NCBI RefSeq assembly: GCF_001995215.1
Contig: NZ_MUXN01000014.1
Location: forward strand, 180,926-244,925
Origin: Amycolatopsis azurea DSM 43854
GTDB lineage: Bacteria; Actinomycetota; Actinomycetes; Mycobacteriales; Pseudonocardiaceae
Direction: 5' to 3'
DNA length: 64,000 nt
Below, in pieces: positions 26,387 through 33,670 of the stretch (positions are counted from its first letter, which is position 1; each line of letters begins with the position of its first letter). The notes beneath the pieces were generated by a model. The model saw only the letters and a list, made by a program, of their open reading frames with translations, had not been told where the DNA came from and did no database searches. Made by a program: the position numbers and the translations under genes.

Positions 26387-27340
26387 ATGGAAAGTCCGGA
26401 CGATCCCGGCGACAGACCGGCGTGGGCACCTCCTTCCGAACAGCACCGTGAACAGCGTTCGACGGTGTGGATCACCGTCATCGTCTTCGCCTTGTTCATG
26501 GCGCTGATGCTGGTCGCGGCGGTGCTCGTGGCGGGCGGCTTGAAGGAGTCGAAGGCGGGCGCCGTCCAAACCCGGCAGCCGACCGTCTCGCCGTCCTCGA
26601 CGGCTGTGACATCAGTGACGCCGCCGACATCCCAGGCGGACGTGCCGACCCGCAAGTACGAGACGGCGGCCAATCCGCTCGTCGCCCCTGGCGTGACGAT
26701 GCCGAAGGTGACCTGCGAGCTGCCCAAGCTTCGCGGCACGAAGGAGCAGCTGGAGGCGTTCTACCGGGCGCTGATCCCCTGTCTGGAGCGGGCGTGGCAT
26801 CCGGCCCTGACCCAGGTCGGCGAACCGCGGATCCCGGTGTCGGTCAACGCCGACGACGTCGGGAACACCGCCTGCGGTCCCCCTCCGCCGCCCGGCGAGG
26901 CCTCGGGGTTCTACTGCTCGGACGGCACGACGATCTTCGTCCCGCTGCCGAGGCAGCTTGAGGACGGCGGGCCGTATCTCTTGGACCAGCTGTTCCTGCT
27001 CGCGCACGAATACGGGCACCACGTGCAGGAGCAGTCCGGCATCCTTTCGAAGCACGACGTGCTTTACGGCGAAGCGGGCGGCGACCAGCCGAAGGTCCTC
27101 GAGCTGAGCAGGCGGCTCGAACTGCAAGCCGACTGCTTCAGCGCGATGTTCCTCGCCAACGCCGCCGGCCGCGGCTCGATCGGCGCCGGGATGATCTCCC
27201 AGCTCAAGCAGAGCACGTTCGAGGACAGCGACACCCACGGTTCGGCGAAGAGCGCCGCGTTGTGGCAGAAGCGCGGTTTGACGGCGAAGGACACCTCGGC
27301 GTGCAACACCTTCGCCGCACCGGCGAACGAGGTCTCCTGA
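26387..27340 (+). CDS. Membrane-anchored neutral zinc metallopeptidase (YpfJ-like)
   Basis: A 317-residue protein started at ATG 26387, six bases after GGGGG; the open frame extends upstream without meaning. One TM helix lies at residues 26-50 (TVWITVIVFALFMALMLVAA), followed by a Ser/Thr/Pro linker. The extracellular domain holds the zinc motif HEYGHHVQEQ (about residue 207) and ELQADCFSAMF with the third ligand Glu. This is the putative neutral zinc metallopeptidase family (PF04228). It is divergent from the prenyl synthase. Substrate unknown. Confidence 0.9.
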   Translation: MESPDDPGDRPAWAPPSEQHREQRSTVWITVIVFALFMALMLVAAVLVAGGLKESKAGAVQTRQPTVSPSSTAVTSVTPPTSQADVPTRKYETAANPLVAPGVTMPKVTCELPKLRGTKEQLEAFYRALIPCLERAWHPALTQVGEPRIPVSVNADDVGNTACGPPPPPGEASGFYCSDGTTIFVPLPRQLEDGGPYLLDQLFLLAHEYGHHVQEQSGILSKHDVLYGEAGGDQPKVLELSRRLELQADCFSAMFLANAAGRGSIGAGMISQLKQSTFEDSDTHGSAKSAALWQKRGLTAKDTSACNTFAAPANEVS

Positions 27341-27349
27341 AGTCGCGGA

Positions 27350-27655
27350 TCAGCGGCGACGGATCTTGATGTCGTCCATGCAGGTCGCCTTGCCCGCCAT
27401 GTCGCGGTACGGGTAGCCCTTCGCCTCCAGCAGCTCCATGACCTTCAGCTCTGCCTCGTCGAGCACGTCGCGTTCCTCTTCGCCCTGAAGCGTGACTCGG
27501 TACGTGAACGCGCCGAGGTGCGCGCTGTAGGTGAACAGGCCGTCCTCGGTGAACCCGATCACCTGGTGGTGACTCAACTCGGCGAGGAGCTTGGCGCGGG
27601 TGTCGGCGTCCGGGTGGTCGAACTTGCCGTTGACGAGGACGCGGTAGGTCGGCAT
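27350..27655 (-). CDS. DUF6204-like small protein
   Basis: A 101-residue soluble protein started at ATG 27655, where MPTYRVLVNGKFDHPD begins the conserved region. The pattern of a RV.V.GKFD start, TEDGLFTYSAHLGAFTYRV in the middle and an AKGY C-terminus matches what I recall of DUF6204. No catalytic residues are recognisable. It is convergent with the metallopeptidase gene with a 9-nt gap. The upstream region carries stacked palindromes, suggesting tight regulation. Confidence 0.7.
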   Translation of the reverse strand: MPTYRVLVNGKFDHPDADTRAKLLAELSHHQVIGFTEDGLFTYSAHLGAFTYRVTLQGEEERDVLDEAELKVMELLEAKGYPYRDMAGKATCMDDIKIRRR

Positions 27656-27658
27656 GCG

Positions 27659-27699
27659 CTCGAATATACAGACCTGTATCCGGATACGAACTCGAATAT
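27659..27699. promoter_or_regulatory. Overlapping palindromes and direct repeats upstream of the DUF6204-like gene
   Basis: ATACAGacCTGTAT (27666-27679) overlaps GTATCCGGATAC (27676-27687). Both lie between two copies of CTCGAATAT at 27659 and 27691. The AT-rich block stands out from the surrounding GC-rich DNA and sits within 45 nt of the start codon, so it is a good operator candidate. Confidence 0.5.
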
Positions 27700-27836
27700 C
27701 CAACGGGTGTCCATGATCCACGGTCGAGTGAAACGACCGTCACGTGCGCAACGGGCGAATCCGACACGCAGATAGTGATGACAAAGGAAGAACGGCCGAT
27801 CCGGCTCGCTCTCCCCTCACGTGAGGAGGACGTGGA

Positions 27837-28496
27837 ATGCGCATCACCATCGCAAGCCGGGCAGCCCTGGTCGGCGCACTGCTGCTGGCGGGCCTCGGCG
27901 CCGGAGTGTCCCCGGCCGCCGCCGCGAACCCCGCAGGCGTGGCCTCGCTCGGCTCCGCCGCCTTCACCAAGGGCAATTCGGCGCCGATTTCGATCTCTTC
28001 GCTCGCCGACTGCGCGGTCGAGGGACCGACGAGCAACTCGTCCGGGGTCGTGAGCAGGACCGGGATCACGTTCGGTGGCGGCACATCGACGTGCACGACC
28101 ACCGTCGTCGACCCCGCGAACGACGTGACCACGACGAAGTCGGAGGCCAAGGGGGAGAACTTCGAGCTGTCGGCACTGGTTTCGTCGAGCGGCCCGCGGA
28201 TCAAGATCAGGTCGTACTCGGTCAGCTGCACGGCGACCCAGAACAACACGAACGCGAGCTGGACCTACGGCGGCGCGACCGGGATCGGCACCCTGCCGTC
28301 GCCGGTGCCGGTCGGTTACGTCAAGCCGATCACCAAGTCCAACGGAACGCTGCTCGCCGAGGCGATCTTCAACGAGCAGACGCTGCCAGGCGACGGCAGC
28401 ATCGGGCTGACCATGCTGCGGATCAAGTTCGCCCCGGCCTCGAACATCACCGGCGAAGTGGTCATCGGGCGCACCGCCTGTTCGCCCACCCCGTAA
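27837..28496 (+). CDS. Secreted protein, choice-of-anchor-P-like
   Basis: A 219-residue exported protein with a clear Sec signal peptide (RAALVGALLLAGLGAGVSPAAA-ANP). The mature part is a Ser/Thr/Gly-rich beta-sandwich-like domain with one possible Cys pair (DCAV, STCTTT) and another (VSCTA, TACSP). SVSCTATQNNTNASW resembles actinobacterial choice-of-anchor P proteins. A GGAGG site precedes the ATG and overlaps the 12-bp palindrome CCTCACGTGAGG (27815-27826), which could mask it. No catalytic motif. A strong terminator follows. Confidence 0.75.
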   Translation: MRITIASRAALVGALLLAGLGAGVSPAAAANPAGVASLGSAAFTKGNSAPISISSLADCAVEGPTSNSSGVVSRTGITFGGGTSTCTTTVVDPANDVTTTKSEAKGENFELSALVSSSGPRIKIRSYSVSCTATQNNTNASWTYGGATGIGTLPSPVPVGYVKPITKSNGTLLAEAIFNEQTLPGDGSIGLTMLRIKFAPASNITGEVVIGRTACSPTP

Positions 28497-28508
28497 GCCA
28501 CCCCTCCG

Positions 28509-28546
28509 AAAAGGGGCGTCCGGAACCTTGCCCGGGCGCCCCTTTT
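28509..28546 (+). terminator. Terminator hairpin with T-run
   Basis: Stem AAAAGGGGCG-type arm (28509-28523) pairs with 28531-28546, one G-U pair, ending in CCCCTTTTCC. It lies 12 nt after the secreted protein's stop. Confidence 0.85.
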
Positions 28547-28552
28547 CCTTCT

Positions 28553-28566
28553 GGCTTATATAAGCC
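28553..28566. promoter_or_regulatory. 14-bp AT-rich palindromic operator upstream of the SRPBCC gene
   Basis: GGCTTATATAAGCC is a perfect palindrome 43 nt before the SRPBCC start codon. Actinobacterial SRPBCC/AHSA1 genes are often repressed by ArsR-type regulators that bind such sites, but no ArsR gene is adjacent here. Confidence 0.5.
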
Positions 28567-28608
28567 TACACTGATACCTTGGCCGCAACCGAGCCGAGGA
28601 GGGCACCG

Positions 28609-29244
28609 ATGGCCGACGTGACCAGTCAGATCAACTCCGTCCAGCGCAAGCTGGGCAAGCGCGTGGTCGAAGCGGGCGAGGCGGTGACGGCGACCGTCAG
28701 CCAGGTCTACGACACCGGCATCGACGACCTCTGGAACGCCTGCACCGACCCCGAACGCATCCCGCGCTGGTTCCTGCCGGTCAGCGGCGACCTGCGCGCC
28801 GGCGGCAAGTACCAGCTCGAAGGCAACGCGGGCGGGACCGTCGAACGCTGTGATCCTCCGAAGAGCTTCGCCGCGACCTGGGAGTACGGCGGCGACGTCA
28901 GCTGGATCGAGGTCCGGCTGAGCCCCGAAGCCGACGGGCGCACGCGGTTCGAGCTCGACCACACCGCCATCCCGAACGAGCACTGGAACCAGTTCGGCCC
29001 GGGTGCGGTCGGCATCGGCTGGGACATGATGCTGAACGGGCTCGCGCTGCACCTCGCGTCCGGCGAGGCAGCCGACCCCGAGGCGGCCATGGCCTGGATG
29101 ACCAGCGAAGAGGGCGTGCGGTTCATGACCCTGAGCAACGAGGCCTGGTACGAGGCCGACGTCGCCAACGGCACCGGCGCGGACACCGCCCGCACGCGCG
29201 CCGACGCCACCTTGGCCGCCTACACGGCGTCGCCGGAGAGCTGA
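28609..29244 (+). CDS. SRPBCC (AHSA1-type) family protein
   Basis: A 211-residue protein with START/Bet v1-like fold. GGAGGG five bases upstream supports ATG 28609. The typical beginning VYDTGIDDLWNACTDPERIPRWFLPVSG-type motif (residues about 38-65) is followed by GGKYQLEGNAGG and CDPPKSFAATWEYGGD. The fold binds hydrophobic ligands; most members have no known reaction. The C-terminal extension after GIGWDMML is normal for this branch. Its last 25 nt overlap the 3' end of the convergent HNH gene. Confidence 0.9.
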   Translation: MADVTSQINSVQRKLGKRVVEAGEAVTATVSQVYDTGIDDLWNACTDPERIPRWFLPVSGDLRAGGKYQLEGNAGGTVERCDPPKSFAATWEYGGDVSWIEVRLSPEADGRTRFELDHTAIPNEHWNQFGPGAVGIGWDMMLNGLALHLASGEAADPEAAMAWMTSEEGVRFMTLSNEAWYEADVANGTGADTARTRADATLAAYTASPES

Positions 29245-29960
29245 AGGTCTTCGGCGAGTTCCGGGGTGCGAAGCAGTTCGATCAGTTCGTCGTCGGCCCG
29301 GAAAACGGCGCGGGCTCCGGGCATCCCCGCCTGCCGGAGCATCGCGTGGAGGACGTCGGCGTGCGGCTGGTCGAGCAGGGTCCAGGCCATCGCGCGCCGT
29401 TTCACGTCGTCCCCCAGTTCGCGCGCGGTCCACCACCCCGTGACGAGCGCGCTCACCTGGTTGACCGCTGTTTCCCGCCCGCGCGCCAGCTGCGCGCGGT
29501 TCAGCCCGCACACCTTGATGGTCTGCTCGCCCTTTTCGGTCAACGCGCGGTAGGTCCCGATCGACAGCACCAGGAACAGGTGGTCCAGCGGGTCTTCGGC
29601 GGTCGGGTCGATCAGCAGGCTGCCGCCGTCGTCGTCCACCGGGAACAGGTCGCGTTTGTGATGGCTGTTGCAGTACTCGCAGGCGAGCAGATGGTTGAGC
29701 CAGTCGAACGCGCGACCCGGGTTCCGCGCGATCGGCTCGAAATGGTCCACAGTGGACCCAAGGCCGTCGCCGCAGTACATGCAGTAGCCGCGGCCGGCGG
29801 CCATGACGTCCAGTCCCGCCCGCAGAGAACGCCGTACGGCACGGGAAACCCGCCAGAGCCTGCGTGCTTCTTTGCTGTCACCGGCGGGGATCCGCGCGGT
29901 CAGGTCTTCGAGATCGGCCACCACCCGCCCCGGCAGCGCGATCCGGCGGATCCCGATCAC
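29220..29960 (-). CDS. HNH endonuclease, Septu PtuB-like
   Basis: A 246-residue nuclease starting at GTG 29960, which overlaps the ATPase stop (GTGA). The Zn-finger HNH core is YCMYCGD, TVDHFEPIAR, WLNHLLACEYCNSHHKRD (residues about 65-115): two Cys pairs, the catalytic His in DHF, then N and H/K. After it comes LLIDPTAEDPLDHLF, and later TIKVCGLNRAQLARGR, the arrangement seen in PtuB nucleases of Septu and retron-associated defence systems. It should cut DNA (or tRNA-like substrates in some relatives) when licensed by its ATPase. Translational coupling indicates that the two proteins act as a complex. Confidence 0.85.
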   Translation of the reverse strand: MIGIRRIALPGRVVADLEDLTARIPAGDSKEARRLWRVSRAVRRSLRAGLDVMAAGRGYCMYCGDGLGSTVDHFEPIARNPGRAFDWLNHLLACEYCNSHHKRDLFPVDDDGGSLLIDPTAEDPLDHLFLVLSIGTYRALTEKGEQTIKVCGLNRAQLARGRETAVNQVSALVTGWWTARELGDDVKRRAMAWTLLDQPHADVLHAMLRQAGMPGARAVFRADDELIELLRTPELAEDLQLSGDAV

Positions 29961-31144
29961 CGATCGTCGGCCTCGAACCGCCTGGCCACCTCGTCCACCC
30001 GGCTCGGCGGCGAGCTGCTCAACATGCCGCGAAGGCGTTCCCATTCCCGGACGCCGTTCGCGTCCGCCCGCCCGGAAGCCACTTGGAACTCGAGTTCGGC
30101 GAGGTGTTCGCGCAGTTCGACGGCCTGCGGCGAATAGGGCGTGTCCAAGCCGAAGAGGTCGGACAGCACGGCGTCGTCCCCGCTGCCGAACACGACCCGC
30201 TCGTACAGCTCCTCGGAGACCACCCGCGGCGGGACCTCCTCGTCGGGTCCGGACAGCCGGATGAGGCCGCCGGGGTCGGCGGCCTGGCAGACGTAGGGGC
30301 TGTGCGTGGTGACGATGAACTGGATCCGCGGGAAATGCGCCTTGAACCAAGGCCCCATGCGTTTCTGCCACGACACGTGGAGATGCGCGTCGACCTCGTC
30401 GATGATGACGACACCGGGACTCTCGTGATCGAGGCCCGCGCCGTTGAGCTGCTTGAGGAGGTCGACGACGAGCGCGGTCACCGTGCGGTAGCCGTCGCTC
30501 ATCTCGCGCAACGGGAACCGGTCGCCGCGGTACTCGACCCAGAGCCCGTCCGAATCGACGTCCCGGATCCGGTAACCGCCGGGCAGGAGACCGTCACCGA
30601 GGATCTCGAGCGCAGTGTCCTTTAGTTCGCGGGCGCCCGCTTTTCCTTCCAGGGCACGGAGATGCTGGTTGATCAGCCACGTGACGCCCTCGGCGAGCGA
30701 GGCGTCTTCGTGGAACAGGCTGGCCATCCGCGCGAGCGAGCCCGCGCCGCGCATCCACGACTCGGCCTCGCCGCTGCCGCCCGCGAGCCGCCGGAAGGGC
30801 CCGTACGCCGCGCAGAACGGCTGACCAGGCGGAAGTCCGGAAATCGGCAACAGACCGGAGTCGAGCCAGCGGACCTCGACCGGCGCCGGCCCCTCCTCGC
30901 GCATCACCGACAGCTCGATCGACCCGGAGGTCTGGTCCATCGAGATCCAGCTGCCCGCGTCCGACAGCAGCCCCCAGGCCACGTCCGGCGCCGCCGCGAC
31001 CGCGATGGCGCGCAGGAGCGAGGTCTTGCCGGAACCGTTGCGCCCGGCGAGCACCACCCAGCCGGGGCCGGGCAGCCGGAGGTCGACCGCGCGGGCGCCG
31101 CTGAAGCCGCGGATGTTCTCCAGCCGGACCCGCTCGATGTACAT
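29957..31144 (-). CDS. AAA/ABC-type ATPase, Septu PtuA-like
   Basis: A 395-residue SMC/OLD-type ATPase. N-terminal IENIRGF-like motif (RVRLENIRGFSG), Walker A GRNGSGKTS (about residue 35), an ABC-signature-like REMSDGYRT (about 225), Walker B GVVIIDEVDAHLH (about 250) and a switch His in TTHSPYV (about 280) are all intact. It has no TOPRIM domain, which separates it from OLD nucleases. Paired with an overlapping HNH gene it matches the PtuA-PtuB plan of Septu anti-phage defence. No Shine-Dalgarno is visible before ATG 31144. The gene starts 26 nt after a lipoprotein gene on the same strand. Confidence 0.87.
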   Translation of the reverse strand: MYIERVRLENIRGFSGARAVDLRLPGPGWVVLAGRNGSGKTSLLRAIAVAAAPDVAWGLLSDAGSWISMDQTSGSIELSVMREEGPAPVEVRWLDSGLLPISGLPPGQPFCAAYGPFRRLAGGSGEAESWMRGAGSLARMASLFHEDASLAEGVTWLINQHLRALEGKAGARELKDTALEILGDGLLPGGYRIRDVDSDGLWVEYRGDRFPLREMSDGYRTVTALVVDLLKQLNGAGLDHESPGVVIIDEVDAHLHVSWQKRMGPWFKAHFPRIQFIVTTHSPYVCQAADPGGLIRLSGPDEEVPPRVVSEELYERVVFGSGDDAVLSDLFGLDTPYSPQAVELREHLAELEFQVASGRADANGVREWERLRGMLSSSPPSRVDEVARRFEADDR

Positions 31145-31170
31145 GGAGGAAGCTTACGACGGCGCGGACG

Positions 31171-32319
31171 TCACCTCGCCACCCGAAAGTGGGTCGCCAT
31201 CACGAGTTCCATCACAGCGTGTGCCCTGGCGACGTCCACCGCCGAGACGGTCTTGGAGCGGTCCCAGTCGTCGATCCCCCGCTCCCGTTCGGGCGCGATC
31301 CTGAACCGGACATGCCCACGCGAGTCGAGATTCCCCAGCGGTGAGACGTAGAGGGAGAACTCGCGGTCGTCCGTCGAACGGAACGTGACGCCGGGGTTTC
31401 CGCTGAACGAGGTCTGGCGGTGGTCCTTGTAGGTCTTGTTCGGATCCGCGTGCCACTCCCCCGGCGCGCCGCCGTTCGCGGTGGCCCCGGCTTCGATCTG
31501 GAGCCGATGCCGCGGTTCGACGAAGTAGCAGGAGCCCGGTGTGGCGATCGGCTCGAACTCCGGCCCGAAGGTCTTCTTGACCGCGTCGCGGAACACCGCG
31601 CATTCGACGTTCGGATCGGCGGCGCCGGCGGCGAGGATCAACTCGGCGCCTGTGGGCACCTGCGCGGCTACGGCCGGATCACAGTTCTCGCCTTTGGTGT
31701 TGGAGACCCAGTTCGCGCAGGTCCCAACGCGTTCGTTGTCCTGGCCGTCGGGTGGGTAGACGAGATCGCGCGGCAGCTTCGCGACTCCTGCAGTGGTGAA
31801 GTCGCGAAGGAGCTCGCAATCCTTGCTCCGGCTCTGCAACCCGAGCTCGAACTTGATCGCGCGCCGGAAGCTGACCGGCACCGTGATCGCGCAACCGCTG
31901 ACCACGCCCTCATGACGAGTTTCGACCTGGTAGCCCTTAACCCCGCCGAGGTCGACCACGGCTCCGTCGTTCCGAAACGCCGTGTGCCCCGGGTCCACAT
32001 CGCGGACGTCGACGATGTCTTCGTAGCCGTCTCGATAAAGCGTGCACGTCTTTCTGTCGCGCTTCACCTTGGGTTCGCGCGTTACGGGCCGGGGATTGCC
32101 TCCCTTCCTTCGGTCGTAGACGGCCAGGTCGATCAGTTGGCAGAAATCGAGTGCGGCCAGCGCCGCGTCGACGGCCGGTTCGTCACGATCGGCGGGACGC
32201 GGTTGTTTCGGCTGCCATTTCGGAAACTGCGGTGGCGGCGGGGGTGTATCGACGGAATCCGTACAAGCCGCCAACAGGCTGACGAGTAACGCACCGAGAA
32301 TCACTCTTCGGAACTTCAT
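31171..32319 (-). CDS. Lipoprotein, DUF3558-like, duplicated
   Basis: A 382-residue lipoprotein: MKFRRVILGALLVSLLAAC gives a basic start, hydrophobic core and lipobox LAAC. A Pro-rich linker follows, then two DUF3558-like halves, one starting ALDFCQLIDLAVYD (about residue 57) and one at VGTCANWVSNTKGENC (about residue 195). Multiple Cys may form disulfides. DUF3558 lipoproteins are abundant in Pseudonocardiaceae and often sit with ESX genes; this one lies between a Septu-like pair and an ESX-type cluster. It is 26 nt upstream of the ATPase gene and possibly cotranscribed. Function unknown. Confidence 0.8.
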   Translation of the reverse strand: MKFRRVILGALLVSLLAACTDSVDTPPPPPQFPKWQPKQPRPADRDEPAVDAALAALDFCQLIDLAVYDRRKGGNPRPVTREPKVKRDRKTCTLYRDGYEDIVDVRDVDPGHTAFRNDGAVVDLGGVKGYQVETRHEGVVSGCAITVPVSFRRAIKFELGLQSRSKDCELLRDFTTAGVAKLPRDLVYPPDGQDNERVGTCANWVSNTKGENCDPAVAAQVPTGAELILAAGAADPNVECAVFRDAVKKTFGPEFEPIATPGSCYFVEPRHRLQIEAGATANGGAPGEWHADPNKTYKDHRQTSFSGNPGVTFRSTDDREFSLYVSPLGNLDSRGHVRFRIAPERERGIDDWDRSKTVSAVDVARAHAVMELVMATHFRVAR

Positions 32320-32551
32320 TACGCAGAGTATGCGACTCCGGCTCGTCTCCTACCAGGCATAACCTTATTTCCCGAGGCATGTTCACCTGAACGGTCTTCA
32401 CGGATAGTCACCGGGTCTCTTGACTCTATTCAGCGAAGAACGGGACTTTATGCAGACGGGTTCGTCGCCTCGGGAACCCTGGTAATCTTCCCGGCGTCGG
32501 ATTACGCAGGGTGCATCGGGGAGACGCGCCTTGTAGCCACGGGAGGGGCAC

Positions 32552-32632
32552 ATGACGACGGTGACTTCGGGGCGGCTTCGGCCATTCAGCGGGGAACGGT
32601 TCGGGACGGCGGGGGTGCATGGCCGTGCCTGA
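32552..32632 (+). CDS. Possible 26-aa leader peptide overlapping the ESX-type gene start
   Basis: ATG 32552 has an excellent Shine-Dalgarno (GGGAGGGG, five bases away). It is followed by 26 codons beginning MTTVTSGRLRPF and a TGA at 32630-32632, 11 nt inside the next gene in another frame. The annotated downstream start at 32619 has only a close-set G-run. It may be a leader peptide that couples translation, or chance. The remaining 32320-32551 upstream DNA shows no gene. Confidence 0.35.
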   Translation: MTTVTSGRLRPFSGERFGTAGVHGRA

Positions 32633-33047
32633 CGAACCGCCTGTCTACAAACCGGGTGTGAACTGGGGCGACGCCCTCGGTATCGTCGCCCGCCCCACCG
32701 GGGGCTCGTACGGGACGCCTGTCGCGGAAGGCGCGGGGTTCAAGTACGACGAGGCGACCCTTCACGAACTGGTGAAGGAGTGGCTTGACCTGGCCAAAGA
32801 GTTTAAAGATGACCTCATCGACGCCGAGTTGCTCGCTAAAGCCCAGCCGCCGGGAAAGGAATTTGCCAGCGGAGGCAATGCGGACATCACCCGAGAGTCC
32901 GGCCAGGCCCTCAAGGAGACCCTCGATCAGCGCGTCGCCTACTGCGAGAAGATGGCCGACAAATACAGGACCGCTCTCGGCAAGTACGCCACCGCCGAGG
33001 ACGGCGCCACCACAGCCATCAACCAACAGCCGAAGGGCATCATCTGA
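32619..33047 (+). CDS. Small helical ESX-type secreted protein (WXG100/PE-like)
   Basis: A 142-residue protein without signal peptide, with a proline-rich start (VPDEPPVYKPGVNWGDALG) and then two long amphipathic helices (residues about 45-70 and 85-130, separated by a Gly/Asn turn). The second helix has AYCEKMADKYRTALGKYATAEDG, whose Y-x3-D/E-like spacing recalls ESX secretion signals. It opens a four-gene set with a DUF3558-like lipoprotein, a PPE-like protein and EspG, linked by TGATG junctions. It is probably a type VII substrate or partner of the PPE-like protein. Family assignment is from context and helix pattern. Confidence 0.65.
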   Translation: MAVPDEPPVYKPGVNWGDALGIVARPTGGSYGTPVAEGAGFKYDEATLHELVKEWLDLAKEFKDDLIDAELLAKAQPPGKEFASGGNADITRESGQALKETLDQRVAYCEKMADKYRTALGKYATAEDGATTAINQQPKGII

Positions 33048-33670
33048 TGCGCCGAAAGATTCTTCTCATCAGCGCGGTCGCGATTGCCCTCGCAGCATGC
33101 TCGCCTCCCAGCACCGACGGCACGCCCGCACCCACCAGTAGCGGTATGAACCCAAGTCCTTCCAGCACGGTCGGTCAGCTTCCCGGCCCTGGCGTCCCCA
33201 AAGTCGATCACCCCATCGACCTGGCGCAAATCAAACAGACTCCTTGCAAGGCGCTGACAGCAGCGCAGATCGACGAGCTCTTCGGCCAGGCCATGGAGGC
33301 CAAGCCACGAGACGGGGCCGCAGGGCCCGCGTGTCGATGGACTCCACCCTCGGACACACGTCCTCGGGTTGACGTAGTTTTCGACAGCTCAACCAAACGA
33401 GGCCTGACTGCCGTCTACGAGGCAAAGGGAAAGGCCTACAAGTTCGTCGAGCCGCTCCCGGCGGTCGACGGCTACCCACTCGTTGCCTTTGGTGTCGAGG
33501 ATGAGCGGGCCACCGAGGGCAGGTGCCTGGTTTCAATCGGCACCAGCGACAACGAAGTCATCAGCCTCGCGGTCGAACAGTCCAAAGCCAACATCGGCGA
33601 TAAGGACCCCTGCGATGCTGCACGCCAAGCTGCGATCAGGGTCCTCGCCACCATCCGAGGAGGCAACTGA
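33047..33670 (+). CDS. DUF3558 domain lipoprotein
   Basis: A 207-residue lipoprotein: MRRKILLISAVAIALAAC signal with lipobox LAAC, then a Ser/Thr/Pro linker. The DUF3558 domain runs from about residue 65 to the end: CKALTAAQIDELFG, ACRWTPP, and CLVSIGTSDNEVISL and CDAARQAA near the C-terminus, with paired cysteines. Both ends overlap neighbours as TGATG, so it is part of the ESX-type operon. Such lipoproteins are thought to act at the outer face of the membrane; no biochemical role is established. Confidence 0.88.
   Translation: MRRKILLISAVAIALAACSPPSTDGTPAPTSSGMNPSPSSTVGQLPGPGVPKVDHPIDLAQIKQTPCKALTAAQIDELFGQAMEAKPRDGAAGPACRWTPPSDTRPRVDVVFDSSTKRGLTAVYEAKGKAYKFVEPLPAVDGYPLVAFGVEDERATEGRCLVSIGTSDNEVISLAVEQSKANIGDKDPCDAARQAAIRVLATIRGGN

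Noticed and set aside
27815..27826. CCTCACGTGAGG as a regulator operator
   Set aside because: It includes the Shine-Dalgarno of the secreted protein gene, so its symmetry may be incidental; kept only as a note under that gene.
32380..32420. PHO-box-like TTCACC repeats upstream of the ESX-type genes
   Set aside because: The TTCAC and GTCACC units are spaced 15 and 10 nt, not the 11 nt needed for PhoP.
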